This document shows positions 33,285-43,950 of a DNA stretch of 64,000 nt, piece after piece. Position 1 is the first letter of the stretch, and each line of letters begins with the position of its first letter. The position numbers and the translations under genes are program-made. Location of the stretch: positions 803,776 through 867,775 of the forward strand of contig JAJEKB010021880.1 in assembly GCA_022393335.1 (NCBI GenBank), in the 5' to 3' direction. Below the pieces are notes generated by a model. The model saw only the letters and a list, made by a program, of their open reading frames with translations. It made no database searches and was not told the origin of the DNA. Origin of the DNA: Macrotrachela quadricornifera. Taxonomy: Eukaryota; Rotifera; Eurotatoria; Philodinida; Philodinidae.

Positions 33285-33640
33285 AACGCTTAACGTATGA
33301 CCAAAGGTTTTCTTGGTCGGAGAAACGAATGGCACTATTAGTTTTTCAATTTTTCCGAATAATATTTTTTTGCTAAAAATGGCTTTTTTAAAGAAAATAA
33401 TGATTTTTTTATAAAGTTTGACCAGAGGTAATCGTGATCGGGGAATCGAATGGCACGCTCGGTTTTTTTATGATTTTGGAAAATTTTTAATGCAAAAAAT
33501 ATTTTTCTTTTTAAAAATAGTGATTCTTTATAAAGTTTGATGAAAGATTGTTCAGATCGAGAAATCGATCGATAATATTAGTTTTTGTAAAATTTTTTAT
33601 AGGAATTTTTGACTGCAGAAAGTTTTTGTTAAGATAATAA
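33285..33640. repeat. Three tandem copies of a ~120-bp unit
   Basis: Unit starts near 33290, 33410 and 33530 share (ATAAAGTTT)GACCA-AGGTnnTC followed by TCGGnGAATCGAATGGCAC and a T-rich tail. The same unit occurs inverted, as two copies at 24885-25060 inside the kinase pseudogene. A single partial copy at 1155-1190 is broken by the piggyBac-type element, and a weak one lies near 61620-61670. It is thus a dispersed, often tandem repeat family. Confidence 0.6.
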
Positions 33641-36600
33641 TATATTGTTCCCCGAGTTGAAGCATGGATCATATCGTATAAAATAAATCTGTAGTTTTGC
33701 AGGTATGTTTGTGTCTTCAACCCAATAGGAAAATGGTGTCGCCTAGATTAATATTTAAAACCTATGATTTTTTATAAGAAAACTCTTTGAGAGGTTGTCG
33801 AAGGTATAAACTTGGAATTTCGAGTCAATTTTGAGGTTAAGAGTAAGTGAATATGCAATTTATAGTTGTTTTTTGCATTTTTCTTAGAAACATTGAATGA
33901 AGCTAACCGAAGATCGATAAATCAAGACTGAATGGTTGTTACCAAATAATTAATGATAAATAATATAAACTGTATGCAGTGAAAAGTCACCAAATATAAT
34001 TTGCTATGGGAAACCCAAATCTGAGGTTAGTTTTTCAATATTGTTAGTTATTAATTAACGATAAATGAATGAATTATAGCTTTTGATAAAACTTGACTGG
34101 CCGTTAAAAAGTATGGAAAATCCGAATTCAAAGTGAATAAAAGCTTTTTTCATCTATTTCTTAGCTTTTTAATGAACTTCTTGTTAGTTTAAGGTTGAAA
34201 TAAGAATAATCGATGGTCATGAATCCATGTTGGACATTTATTCTAATAGAAACATTTTTCTTTGTACATTACTATACGTCAGAGTTTTGAGTAAGATTTA
34301 TACAGAAGTATATAAAAAAAACGCATGGGCTGCTTGATGTCCTGTTGTTGAGTCTTCATAGACATCAACCTTAAAATAACATTCAAATATGCAAAGATTT
34401 TTTCTAGGTCACAATGTAATGTACTCTATTAGCAGCAATTTTCGAATAGTTTTCCTTTTTTAGCTCCTTAATGAGTGTATTAAGGAATGTTCAGTAACTT
34501 TTTAAGAAGAATTCAAACGAGATGCATCTATTCAGTTCAAATCTAAACTAATATTGAAGAATGTAATGGTGTTAAGTATGGAAACGGTTGGTCATGAATA
34601 GCCGACCAGATGGAGGCCGACGAACGACTAGATGTTGACTTAGAGTGTTAATTCGAAGCATAGTTTTGAAATAAGTCTCAAGTAATTTAAGCGAAGTTTT
34701 CAAAAAACCTAATTAACCTTATTTGATAACGAATCCAGCAAAATATCATTTTGTAAAAATAAAAAAGAAATTGAAAATTGAGTAAAACTACCCAACGTTA
34801 TCTGAGTGTTGAAAATGTTTGATTGTGTATCGATATGTTATGAATAAGCTACTTTTGTGCGCATGAGAATCCTAATGTGACAGGAGACAGGCAGAAAAAT
34901 AAACCGTACATAGAAACGGCTAGTCGTTGATTTAAAAAGTTTATCATAAGTGCATTAAGTGAGATTTGGAGTACCTTAATAGATTCTCAAATAACTCGAT
35001 TCATGAGGAAAAATAATTCTTTATTAGACATTTTATATAACAGAACATATCCAGTAGAGGAATTGTGAATACTAATATTGTTATTTGCTTATTGTAGCGT
35101 AAGTAGAAATAGATATGTAGTTGTATCGTCCTAAAATTTTAAGAAGCTGTGCGGAATTCTCTAGTTTGAAAAAAGGTATTTGTTCCATGGAATTGTGATT
35201 TGGAGTGATCGCCACCTGTCATGCTACTGAACTTGATGAACAAACTGAAGCCTCTGAACAGTATCTAATTCTATTTTTCTAAAGACAATCGTATAGCGAT
35301 AAATATTACGCTTAAAAAGACTTAAACCGTTATCTCTCCGTTTTGTTCAAACAAGTCGGAGTTCAGGATTAGAAAATATGACGTTCCAAACCACTAAATA
35401 TGATAAGATATCTGTATTAGATTTGATCAAACTCAATCGAAGACAAAGAACTCGAACTTGAGGTTTGCTTGCCGTTTACATATGAATCTATATAGGGGTA
35501 TTTCTATAAAACGATCATCACTAGAGTGAATGTTTTGTTTTGTAGCTTTTATGCAATCAAGGAGATTGAGATATAAGATAATCCAAATGAAAATTGTTTT
35601 CAATGACAATCACACCGAATTTTCTTTCAGAAAAGGGTGATCGAATTCGTAGGGTTCGCGTTATTAGTAATTATAAGAAAATTTTTTTCGTCTTCCACTT
35701 TTAAAATGTGATATGTTTTTAAGTGAATAGTAAAAAAAGTGTAGAAACGAACACTGGTATTATTCCTCGACGAAGGGAGGGTTGAGCAAATTAAAATAAG
35801 CTTGCTTGTTACCTAGTCAAAAGAACATCGGCTTAAAGATCATGGCTCAGTTATTTGCACTATACGGCTTTCATTCAATCAGATTATTGAGTCTGTGAAC
35901 TCAGCCAGTGGCAAACTTTTTACATCGAACTTTGGACCAGTCAGACTCTATCTGTTTAAAATTTCAGTCAATGAAATGCTTCCCAAAATCTATTTTTCAT
36001 CCAATCAGATTTTGAGAATCTAAGCTTTAAGGCGATCAATATTTTGTGATTTTATTCCTCCTTGAATCAGATTTTGAGGAACTCATGCATCTAAAATATT
36101 TGTTATTTGTAAAAAAAAAATAATTAAGATTTCGCAGCGATGCTTCATAAACTTAGTCATGGTCCACTTATTTTTAGATTTTTGTGCTTTTACTTGTTTT
36201 TCTTCAAATTTCCTATAGAGGCTTTTTCCGTTCCAGATCCTGTATTTCTTTTGAGTTAGTGGAACTTGAACGAATGTGGTTTTGAACACAAGACAGTGAA
36301 CTCATGTGAAAATAGAGAACAACATGGACGCCGCTAGACCTGAATGACGATGCGTAGGGGCGCCGACGAATGACTAGTCGCCATATTCTCAAATTTGCTT
36401 TAGTTTTTGTATTACCTGTAAACAATTTTTTGAGTAAGAAAATGAAATGTTACATTGGTCTATGCTGACATCATATAAAAAACCGACAAGTTAAGAGTGA
36501 AGCGAAGCAGGGGTAACAATGATCGACTACGAACTGTGCTTTACATTGCCATACGAAAGCCGTAACAAAAAAGTTTAAAGACTGGATCTTATAGAACAGT

Positions 36601-37192
36601 TGTCACTAGCAATCTGTGTATATGTGCACATGTATTCAGCATAGTTAACAGAGCAGAATCTAGCGACTAGTAAGAGATAATGTTAAATAGAATTCAGTTG
36701 AGGGTTAAGCGAGTCATAAAGACGAGCGTTACTTGTTGTTGTAAGAGAAGATGCTATTAGTCATCTTCTCTATATTGCACTGATTGTTGTACAAAGATTG
36801 TGTAATAAATACATAGGATCTACTCAAGAACACAGTGAAATGCATATTCCTAAGATAATTCATAGTATAATGAAAGTACTTGGAATAACAAACAATGTGA
36901 TTAATGTTCAAGGTATTATCGATCGGATGACCACCTATACGGAATAAATTATTCTTTTACTTCTTTTCTTCTATTTTCTTATTTATAACTGATGATTCTT
37001 GAAACTTTAATACAATAAACTAATAGAACCAATAAATCTTCAGCCACTAAGAAAACTGTAGTTATAGCTTTTGTTTTTGAGAAAAGATTATATTGCTTCC
37101 TGGTAAAGGTGAATCTATATAGATCTTACCACTGTTGCAACGATTTAGAAATCGAAATACAGTCAAGTAGGAGAATTCAGATCAATTTTTGA
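33641..37192. other. Long gene-poor stretch
   Basis: No gene can be supported. Two short blocks with GCCGACGAAYGACTAG occur at about 34615 and 36365, suggesting a scattered repeat. The minus frames at 36083-36425 overlap each other and resemble nothing known to me. Confidence 0.4.
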
Positions 37193-37281
37193 AAAATTCA
37201 TCTAGTTTTCCATCGTTCTCCTCTGTTTTACGTCGTGCAGACGACATCTTTTTGCCAGAAGTAGATTGAGATTTGCTCTGT
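37193..37281 (-). CDS. Possible terminal exon of an unidentified gene
   Basis: After an acceptor-like TTTAACAG, the minus strand reads SKSQSTSGKKMSSARRK then TEENDGKLDEFFKN and stops, a hydrophilic, protein-like tail. No upstream exon could be found in the next 300 bases. It could be a relict exon. Confidence 0.25.
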
Positions 37282-37560
37282 TAAATGATGAAAGAATTTT
37301 CAAACAATCATGTACTGTAAAAAAGTATCATGAAAAATACTGAAACCAATATCGAGCCGATCCGAATTACCCCATGTAGGGTAATTCGAATCATCTAAGT
37401 AATTTTATTCGAAAGAAACGTAGATATCAGGATAAATAAAAATAAATGTTATTAAAAAATATACTAGTTTTTACCAAAGAGTAATTTTCTGATTCCATTC
37501 TTTACGTTATCGTCAAAAATAAAGAAAACAAATGCTTTGTGATTAAATTCTAGCATCGAT

Positions 37561-38504
37561 TATACACCATGATCACGTTGATTTTGACCGTTTTGTGTAG
37601 TTTACTGTATGCCAATGAAACATCGAAATTTTCTTATTCCGATATAGTTGGATAGAACATCAATTCCTCTATCGAACAATATGGTTTCGATTTGATTTTA
37701 TTTTTGATTGTATTCCAGAAATTAATAAATTACGAAAGAAGTAAAAAAAAACTTTTTGCAAAAGTTGTCGGAACAGAATGTGTGGCCATACTTTGAAGTT
37801 TTCTTTTACATCATTTAACAAACTTTAGTAAAAACAAAATATACCAGAAGATGCGCCGTGAAAAGCTGTACAGTTTACATAAGATCGCTTGTTTTACTTT
37901 TACTATTTTTGTTTTAAAATAGGCAAAAGTCTCACCGATCGAATGTCGACAATGCGAGTACTAATCTTACAGCATTTTTTAAAATCTTTTTTGAAGCTAT
38001 TTCAATTAGCATTAGTGAGTAGTTTTTAGAACTTTTCACGCTGCTTCTTTTGGTGCGTAAAGCTTTTGTACGAAGACACATTAGGTGATAAAAATACAAA
38101 ATTGTAAAAATACATCTGTTTATCCTGCAAAAAGAAATGTTTTTTCCTGACGGAGAAATTCGATTTTGTCCGTTTGAAAAACAAAACAGACTGAAGTGGT
38201 CTTTTGTAACTTGTAGAGCTTTTTACGGTGCACCATCTGATATATTTTGTTTTTTAAATAAAATCTATTAGAGGTTGGAAAAAGAAGCTATAAAATTTGC
38301 TCCTTTTTCAAAAAAACTTTTTTGACTCCTTTTGTAATCCATTAATTTCTGGAATACAATCAAAAATAAAATCAAATCGAAACCATATTGTTCGATAGAG
38401 GAATTGATGTTCTATCCAACTATATCGAAATAAGAAAATTTCGATGTTTCATTGGCATACAGTAAACTACACAAAACGGTCAAAATCAACGTGATCATGG
38501 TGTA
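37561..38504. repeat. 944-bp foldback with nearly identical ~165-bp outer arms
   Basis: 37561-37727 returns inverted at 38339-38504 with only a few differences; anchors are TACACCATGATCACGTTG, GCCAATGAAACATCG and GATAGAACATCAATTCC. Inside, a second, more diverged inverted pair (37840-37930 against 38205-38260) carries the dispersed GATGCGCCGTGAAAAGCT block. The element ends 24 bases before a tRNA gene. Confidence 0.8.
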
Positions 38505-38527
38505 CATAGTGAAATAATGTACAGCAA

Positions 38528-38599
38528 GCGTTGGTGGTGTAGCGGTAAGCATTGCTTCCTTCCACGCAGCAGACCCGGGTTCGACTCCCGGCCAACGCA
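38528..38599 (+). tRNA. tRNA-Gly (anticodon UCC)
   Basis: 72 bases fold as a cloverleaf. The acceptor stem is GCGTTGG/CCAACGC with discriminator A. The D arm is GTGT/GCAT, and the anticodon loop CTTCCAC places TCC at positions 34-36. The T arm is CCGGG/CCCGG with loop TTCGACT. The A-box-like TGGTGTAGCGG and B-box GGTTCGACTCC are intact. The anticodon stem has one T-C mismatch. No intron and no encoded CCA. It closely matches animal tRNA-Gly(UCC). Confidence 0.93.
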
Positions 38600-38607
38600 C
38601 TCTTCTC

Positions 38608-38612
38608 TTTTT
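38608..38612 (+). terminator. RNA polymerase III T-run terminator
   Basis: Five T residues begin nine bases after the tRNA-Gly 3' end, the usual polymerase III stop signal. Confidence 0.7.
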
Positions 38613-39239
38613 ATATAATTTTTTTATTTATTCATTTCTATTTCTATACGAAATCAAAATATGTAATCTATCGTTTTTATACTTCATTACACCAAGTACT
38701 ATTATTATTGTGGTATTGAATAGTTTGTTGTAATGCTTGCCATTGATGTTTTTGATTATTCAAAAGTCATGTCAAAAAAGTAAAGGAGAAACAAACTGAT
38801 TTTTACTGTGGAACTTGGATATAGATTCATAAGATCTTGGCAACGAGATAACAAACCTAAAAACGATCATCAACATTTGTTTATAGATGATTGTTAATAC
38901 TTCTTAAATAGTCTATATGATGTAAGTTTTGATACTGAGATCGAATATGAAGTCAGTTTTTTTTTCTATAAACACCAAAAGCCAAGATAGCGGCCAATAG
39001 TCAGTTCAAAAAACTTTAGAAATTATTGGTCTAATGGACATACTTCAATGGAAATCATGTTTTCTAGAAAAGCTTGATAAAATCTAATTTTAATAAGTAG
39101 CAAAATAATTTGTGAAAATACTACTAAGTCAAAATCTTGTTTACAAGATGTTTCACTAGGGTAGAGTGTCTTCCATATCCATTGACGCTAGCATAATTAC
39201 ACATATAATATGAATATATACATTTATCTGACAATAGAG
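38613..39239. other. Intergenic, no feature seen
   Basis: AT-rich DNA with no supported gene. Confidence 0.4.
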
Positions 39240-39289
39240 GTGTTTATGTTGTAAGTTAAATCGATTAGATATTCGAAGGTTTCACTGCT

Positions 39290-39606
39290 AAACTAATGAA
39301 TCTAAAATATTAGATGTCCATAGCGTAGCTAGAACTAGTTACTTGAATTTCAAAATATGTAAAATTTAGATACAAAAATGAATCAGAAAAAGTTTTCTTC
39401 ACCGTTGACAGGTCAAGCCATAGTGTTGTTCAAGCTGATTGTGGAAACCTTTTCTATATGACCGAACAACATTATCTTTTGTCCTATCAATAGTGAAGAA
39501 AACCTTTTCTAAATCATTTTCATATCTAAATTTCGCATATCTTGAAATTCAAGTAACTTATTCTAAGTATGCTATGGACACGTAATATTTTAAATTTATT
39601 AGTTTG
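39290..39606. repeat. ~320-bp foldback, arms ~110 bp
   Basis: 39293-39402 returns inverted at 39492-39604. Shared blocks include GTCCATAGC, TTACTTGAATTTCAA, ATATG(T/C)(A)AAATTTAGATA and TTTTCTTCAC. Weaker similarity extends outward to about 39240 and 39665. There is no coding capacity. Confidence 0.7.
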
Positions 39607-40985
39607 ACAATAAGATCTTTAATTTAATCGGAATATGTTCAATCTTCTTGAGTTACAACACACACGTTGATAGTAAGTCAAATTTTTAATAATTCAAAAT
39701 ATTGCGAAGATTTAATTAATAGCTGGAAAAACATTTACTAAAATGTATTGTCAATATTGACATGTAATCTACTTTTACAAACGAAATAGTAAAATTACAA
39801 TTGAAAAGCAAACGTATCGAGATGATTTTTTTAAGTATTTGTTTTTGAAAGATGTTTAACTCTCATATTTTATTGATTGATATGTACGCAATTGAAAAAT
39901 TAAGAAGGATATACTTTATCAAAATGTTAATAAAAATCGATAGTCATATGTGTACAACATGCATTAATCTGCTTCTTCTAACCAACAGAATTAATTTATT
40001 TCGCATTATCAAAAAGAATGTATCAGAATTAGTATCAATTTTTCATTTATTGAAGAATTAGATTGGATGCTTTCTTACTGTAAAATAACCAAGCTTAAAA
40101 GTATTATTTGTGTCCTAGAAATAATAAGAAGAAATATTTTTACAATATTCTTTCATTTTCTTTCTTATTAGGTGAATAGAATTAATTTTTAGAATTCATT
40201 CTTCTAATATTCATTCATGATAGTTAAAATTTTGATTGATCAATTACTATATGTCATTCTATCTCAAACCAAGAAATATTCATTTTGTTACTATAAATAA
40301 TTTATTTTAATGACTAGCGTCAATCACTACAACTGCCATTCAACATTCAGATAAAATTTCAATTGAAGCTTCTTAATTTTGTTAAAAACTATTTTTAAAT
40401 CAGTTATAAAGAATCGTTATCAATCATGGTTCGTTTTCTACATTAAACATGTTTGTAAAACTGTTTCAATAGAATAAAATAAAGTAAAGTGTACTATTTA
40501 AAATGGTTAATTATCAATTGTTCTTGTTTGTTTAAATCTAGAAATATCCATTAAATTTAAAAGCAAATTTATCGATAATATTTGAATCTTTAAAAATTAT
40601 TAGATGTATAACATGTTAACTACGTAGTATCACAGTCATTTTTTGATGGATGGGACTATTTCAAAAAAATATTCCTTTTTTTGTAGAATAACCTCAGAAT
40701 GATGACTAGACTTTGATTTAGTTATATAAATATGATGAACTTCTTATATATCTCGGTATGTTTCCATTATATTTTTTTTCTCTATCGGATGTCGTTAAGA
40801 TAATTATAATCTGTGAACGTTCTTTAGAAGAAAAAGTATATTAATTCTTAAAAAAAAAAAGGTAACTAAGACATCATATGGTGAACAATATCGTGCAAAA
40901 AAATTCTATCGAATGTTAGAAATCAATTGAACGGTTGGATATTAAACATTATCTGCAGAATAAATAGATTAAAATATTTTTATTT
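39607..40985. other. Intergenic, very AT-rich
   Basis: No gene or clear repeat is supported. Confidence 0.4.
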
Positions 40986-40987
40986 AG

Positions 40988-41238
40988 GCTGGATAAATAC
41001 TAGTAACATAAATAATGCACGATATTGGCATATAGCATCTGTTTTAACAAATGGAAAAGTGTTAGTTACTGGTGAATATGATGTTGCCGTTCTAAATAGT
41101 AGTGAACTGTATGATCCATCAAAATGAGTTTGGACAACTGTTGGTAATATCAATAATGGACGATATAAGCACATGTCAACTATATTGACAAACGGAAAAG
41201 TATTAATTGCTGGTGGATACAACAACGGTGCTATATGA
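40988..41238 (+). pseudogene. Kelch-repeat protein fragment
   Basis: After an acceptor-like TTTATTTAG, the plus frame reads two Kelch-type repeats. The first has NARYWHIASVLTNGKVLVTG and SSELYDPSK; the second has WTTVGNINNGRYKHM and LTNGKVLIAGGYNNG. They are separated by an in-frame TGA at 41125-41127 and followed by another TGA at 41236-41238. Kelch repeats form beta-propeller blades and intact proteins need about six. Only two blades remain and no other exon is visible, so this is a relict exon of a propeller gene. Confidence 0.75.
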
Positions 41239-43950
41239 TTGCTTAATATTTGCGCTTTCTGTAGATTTTTAAAAAATTGGTTGATTTATTTCGTCTTTTC
41301 ATATTAAAAACATTTATATTTGTTGTTTATTGATAAAATGTGATGTTCTTCTGGGACAGGCAAACATTTAATACAATGTTTGTCTGCGAGTTTTGGCAAG
41401 TCGGCAAAATTCTTTTGATAATATATATGACTGGCATCTCATTCCGCCTCTTTTTCCTCCTTTTCTTCTTTTCTTCTTGAAACTCCTCTTTTCAGCCTCT
41501 TTTTCCTCTTTTTTCAGAAAAAATCAATAATGACAATTAATTTGAATGAATAAATATGCTTCTAACCAAGAAAGTCAATCAGAAGACTGAAGACTTTTGT
41601 TGTAAAGACCAGAACTTGTAAGCAGAAAGGGAATAACATCGATTTCTTGAAAAATCTTGAACTTTTTGGTGAAATTTCTTACATTTTTCACGAGAATTTC
41701 TAAAGTTTTCCGAGCAATTCTAGAAGTGAATTTTAGATCTGTGCTTGGTACAAATTCATAAGCATATTTTTCTCAAAAATTTCTCGCAGAAAGTCTATGA
41801 GTACAGCATTTTGATTTTGTGCATTGCAAAAAATCGAGTAGAACGTTGTGAAAAATGTTATATTTTTTATCAAGATTTTAGTCCGTCAATTGTCAAAAAT
41901 AATTGAAAATCCTGTTAGGTATATGATGGGAATGAGACAGATTGACTATAACTCGAAACGATTTCAATGAAATCTTTTGACTTATTTATGATCGGATCAA
42001 TTAAAATTAGTATAAAGCACAGCTAAAGTTAAGAAATACTACAATAAAATGTGATTGATTTACAGATGAGCAAGCATGAATGTGAAATCTCAACACTTGA
42101 GCGCAACCAAATACTTTTCTTTTACAATTCGTTATAAAGCTTGAGCGAAAGCCAAAGGATAGAAATTCGAGTTGTAGCGCGATTTTTAAGATCTCAACCA
42201 ACTGATAATCATGACGATGAGTTAGTGAAGACGTCCTTCGGCTTTAGGGGAAAATTTCCGCACATCATATCTTGGAAGGATCAGAATTTGCTTATTTTTA
42301 ACCTAGTTCTATCGAACATGATGAAAACTTAATTTCATCGTATCATACTCAGAGGTCGATAATGTCAGATATGCAAAATCTACCGGTGTGTGCCAACGAG
42401 CGATGGGGGAATTTTTCCAATTTGGGGAAGTCTTCGAACAATTATTGACTGTAGGAAAACTTTTTGTTGTAGATTCTGTTGTGTAGAAACTCGAACATGA
42501 TCTTCATGCATAGATTTCGTGGTTTGATAAAAACTAAACAAAATTTTTATTTTAATAGCAAGGAAAATTTATGAAGAAATTTTCTGCGTTGGAGAAAATT
42601 TTCCGTTTTCGTAGCAGATCCGGCACTTCTGGATAATGTTTTCTTTTGCATTATTTACTTTTATTATCCAATGGCTATTGAATTTGAAGTAATTTCAAAC
42701 CTCTAAAATCGATTACAATTATACTATCGAGTCTAAAGGAAAAATTTCTGGCGTATAACTTAAAAATTTTAAAGGTACTCATGAGGAGAACTTCAGAAGT
42801 TTTTAACCAAATATATTTTCTCTATAATTTTCTAGTTTACAAATATATGTTCTCTGTTACTTTTCTCTTCCATCCTGAACAGCACAATCGTTCATCCTAT
42901 ACCAAGAGAGTTATTTTGAACAGCAAAAACATTTTTACTTCTTTTTCGTATGTGTTAGTTCTTTCTGTTCATGTGCTATCGAAAACTAAACGAATTTTGA
43001 TATCGAATGCGTTTTTGATTTCCTTTTTCTGCACGTATTCAGTCAACGATATATTACGATAGAAAACTTTTGCAGCAACTTCTTTGCCTTTCGTTTGCTT
43101 TTGCATAATCCTCTTTTTTCTAAGGTCTGTAAAACAAGAATTACACGACCATAATTACCAACAAGTACAAAACCTCTTAATTTTGCAAATTTCTTCGGTC
43201 GGTGTTGAATGTAGATCAATAAAACCCTATTTTATCCATTTCTGACTGTTACATGGGTGTTTCTTGACATTTTACCAGCCCAAACTGTGCGTCTCTTTTT
43301 TCCTCTTTTAAAATGGAAATCCTCCTTTTTTCGGAAACACGAGTCCTCTTTTTTCCTCTTTTTTTACAAACTGTCGGTGGGATGCCACATTGTGCCAAAT
43401 ACACCATTGTACATGACTTTATACTTATATAAATACATCTCTTTACTCGTTTCATCATCCTTCATGGCTCTATTCAAATATCAATAATAATCGAATCAAG
43501 TCAATTAAATTCAATACAACTCAAAGCAAGTTCTTCTATTCATTTTTTTTTGATTTTTTTTCTTTTAGATAATATGTGTTTAAAGACAATGTATATCAAG
43601 TTTATGTTTCAAAGTGATTATTACTTCAGTACTACAGAGAAATTCTCTTAACAAGCAAAATGCAAACATGTGCGTCAAGCCTCTTATATATGTACGTATG
43701 TACATGTATTGCTTAGCCGTTGGCTATGCCCATTGTGTTTCAGTTATTACAGACAGTTTCTCTGTACGCGCGCGGGAAAGAGTAAAATCAAAAACAGGGA
43801 ATTCAGGTAAGTGAAAACGATTTCCTTTATTTACCAAATAACACGTCACAATTTCTTTCTTAAAAACTCTATACTCTCTCGCATACTTTTAAAATTACGA
43901 TGATTTCGAGGTAAAGAGCCTTAAAGAATGTTAAGAGCACATTCATACAA
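41239..43950. other. Intergenic with CCTCTTTTTTCC pyrimidine tracts, no supported gene
   Basis: CCTCTTTTTCCTC-type tracts occur at 41450-41515 and 43290-43365, possibly ends of one decayed element. A short palindrome around 41353-41390 pairs CAGGCAAACATT with AATGTTTGTCTG. No coding frame is supported. Confidence 0.35.

Noticed and set aside
36083..36425. Two overlapping minus-strand frames
   Set aside because: They overlap each other in different frames and resemble no family; composition does not stand out.
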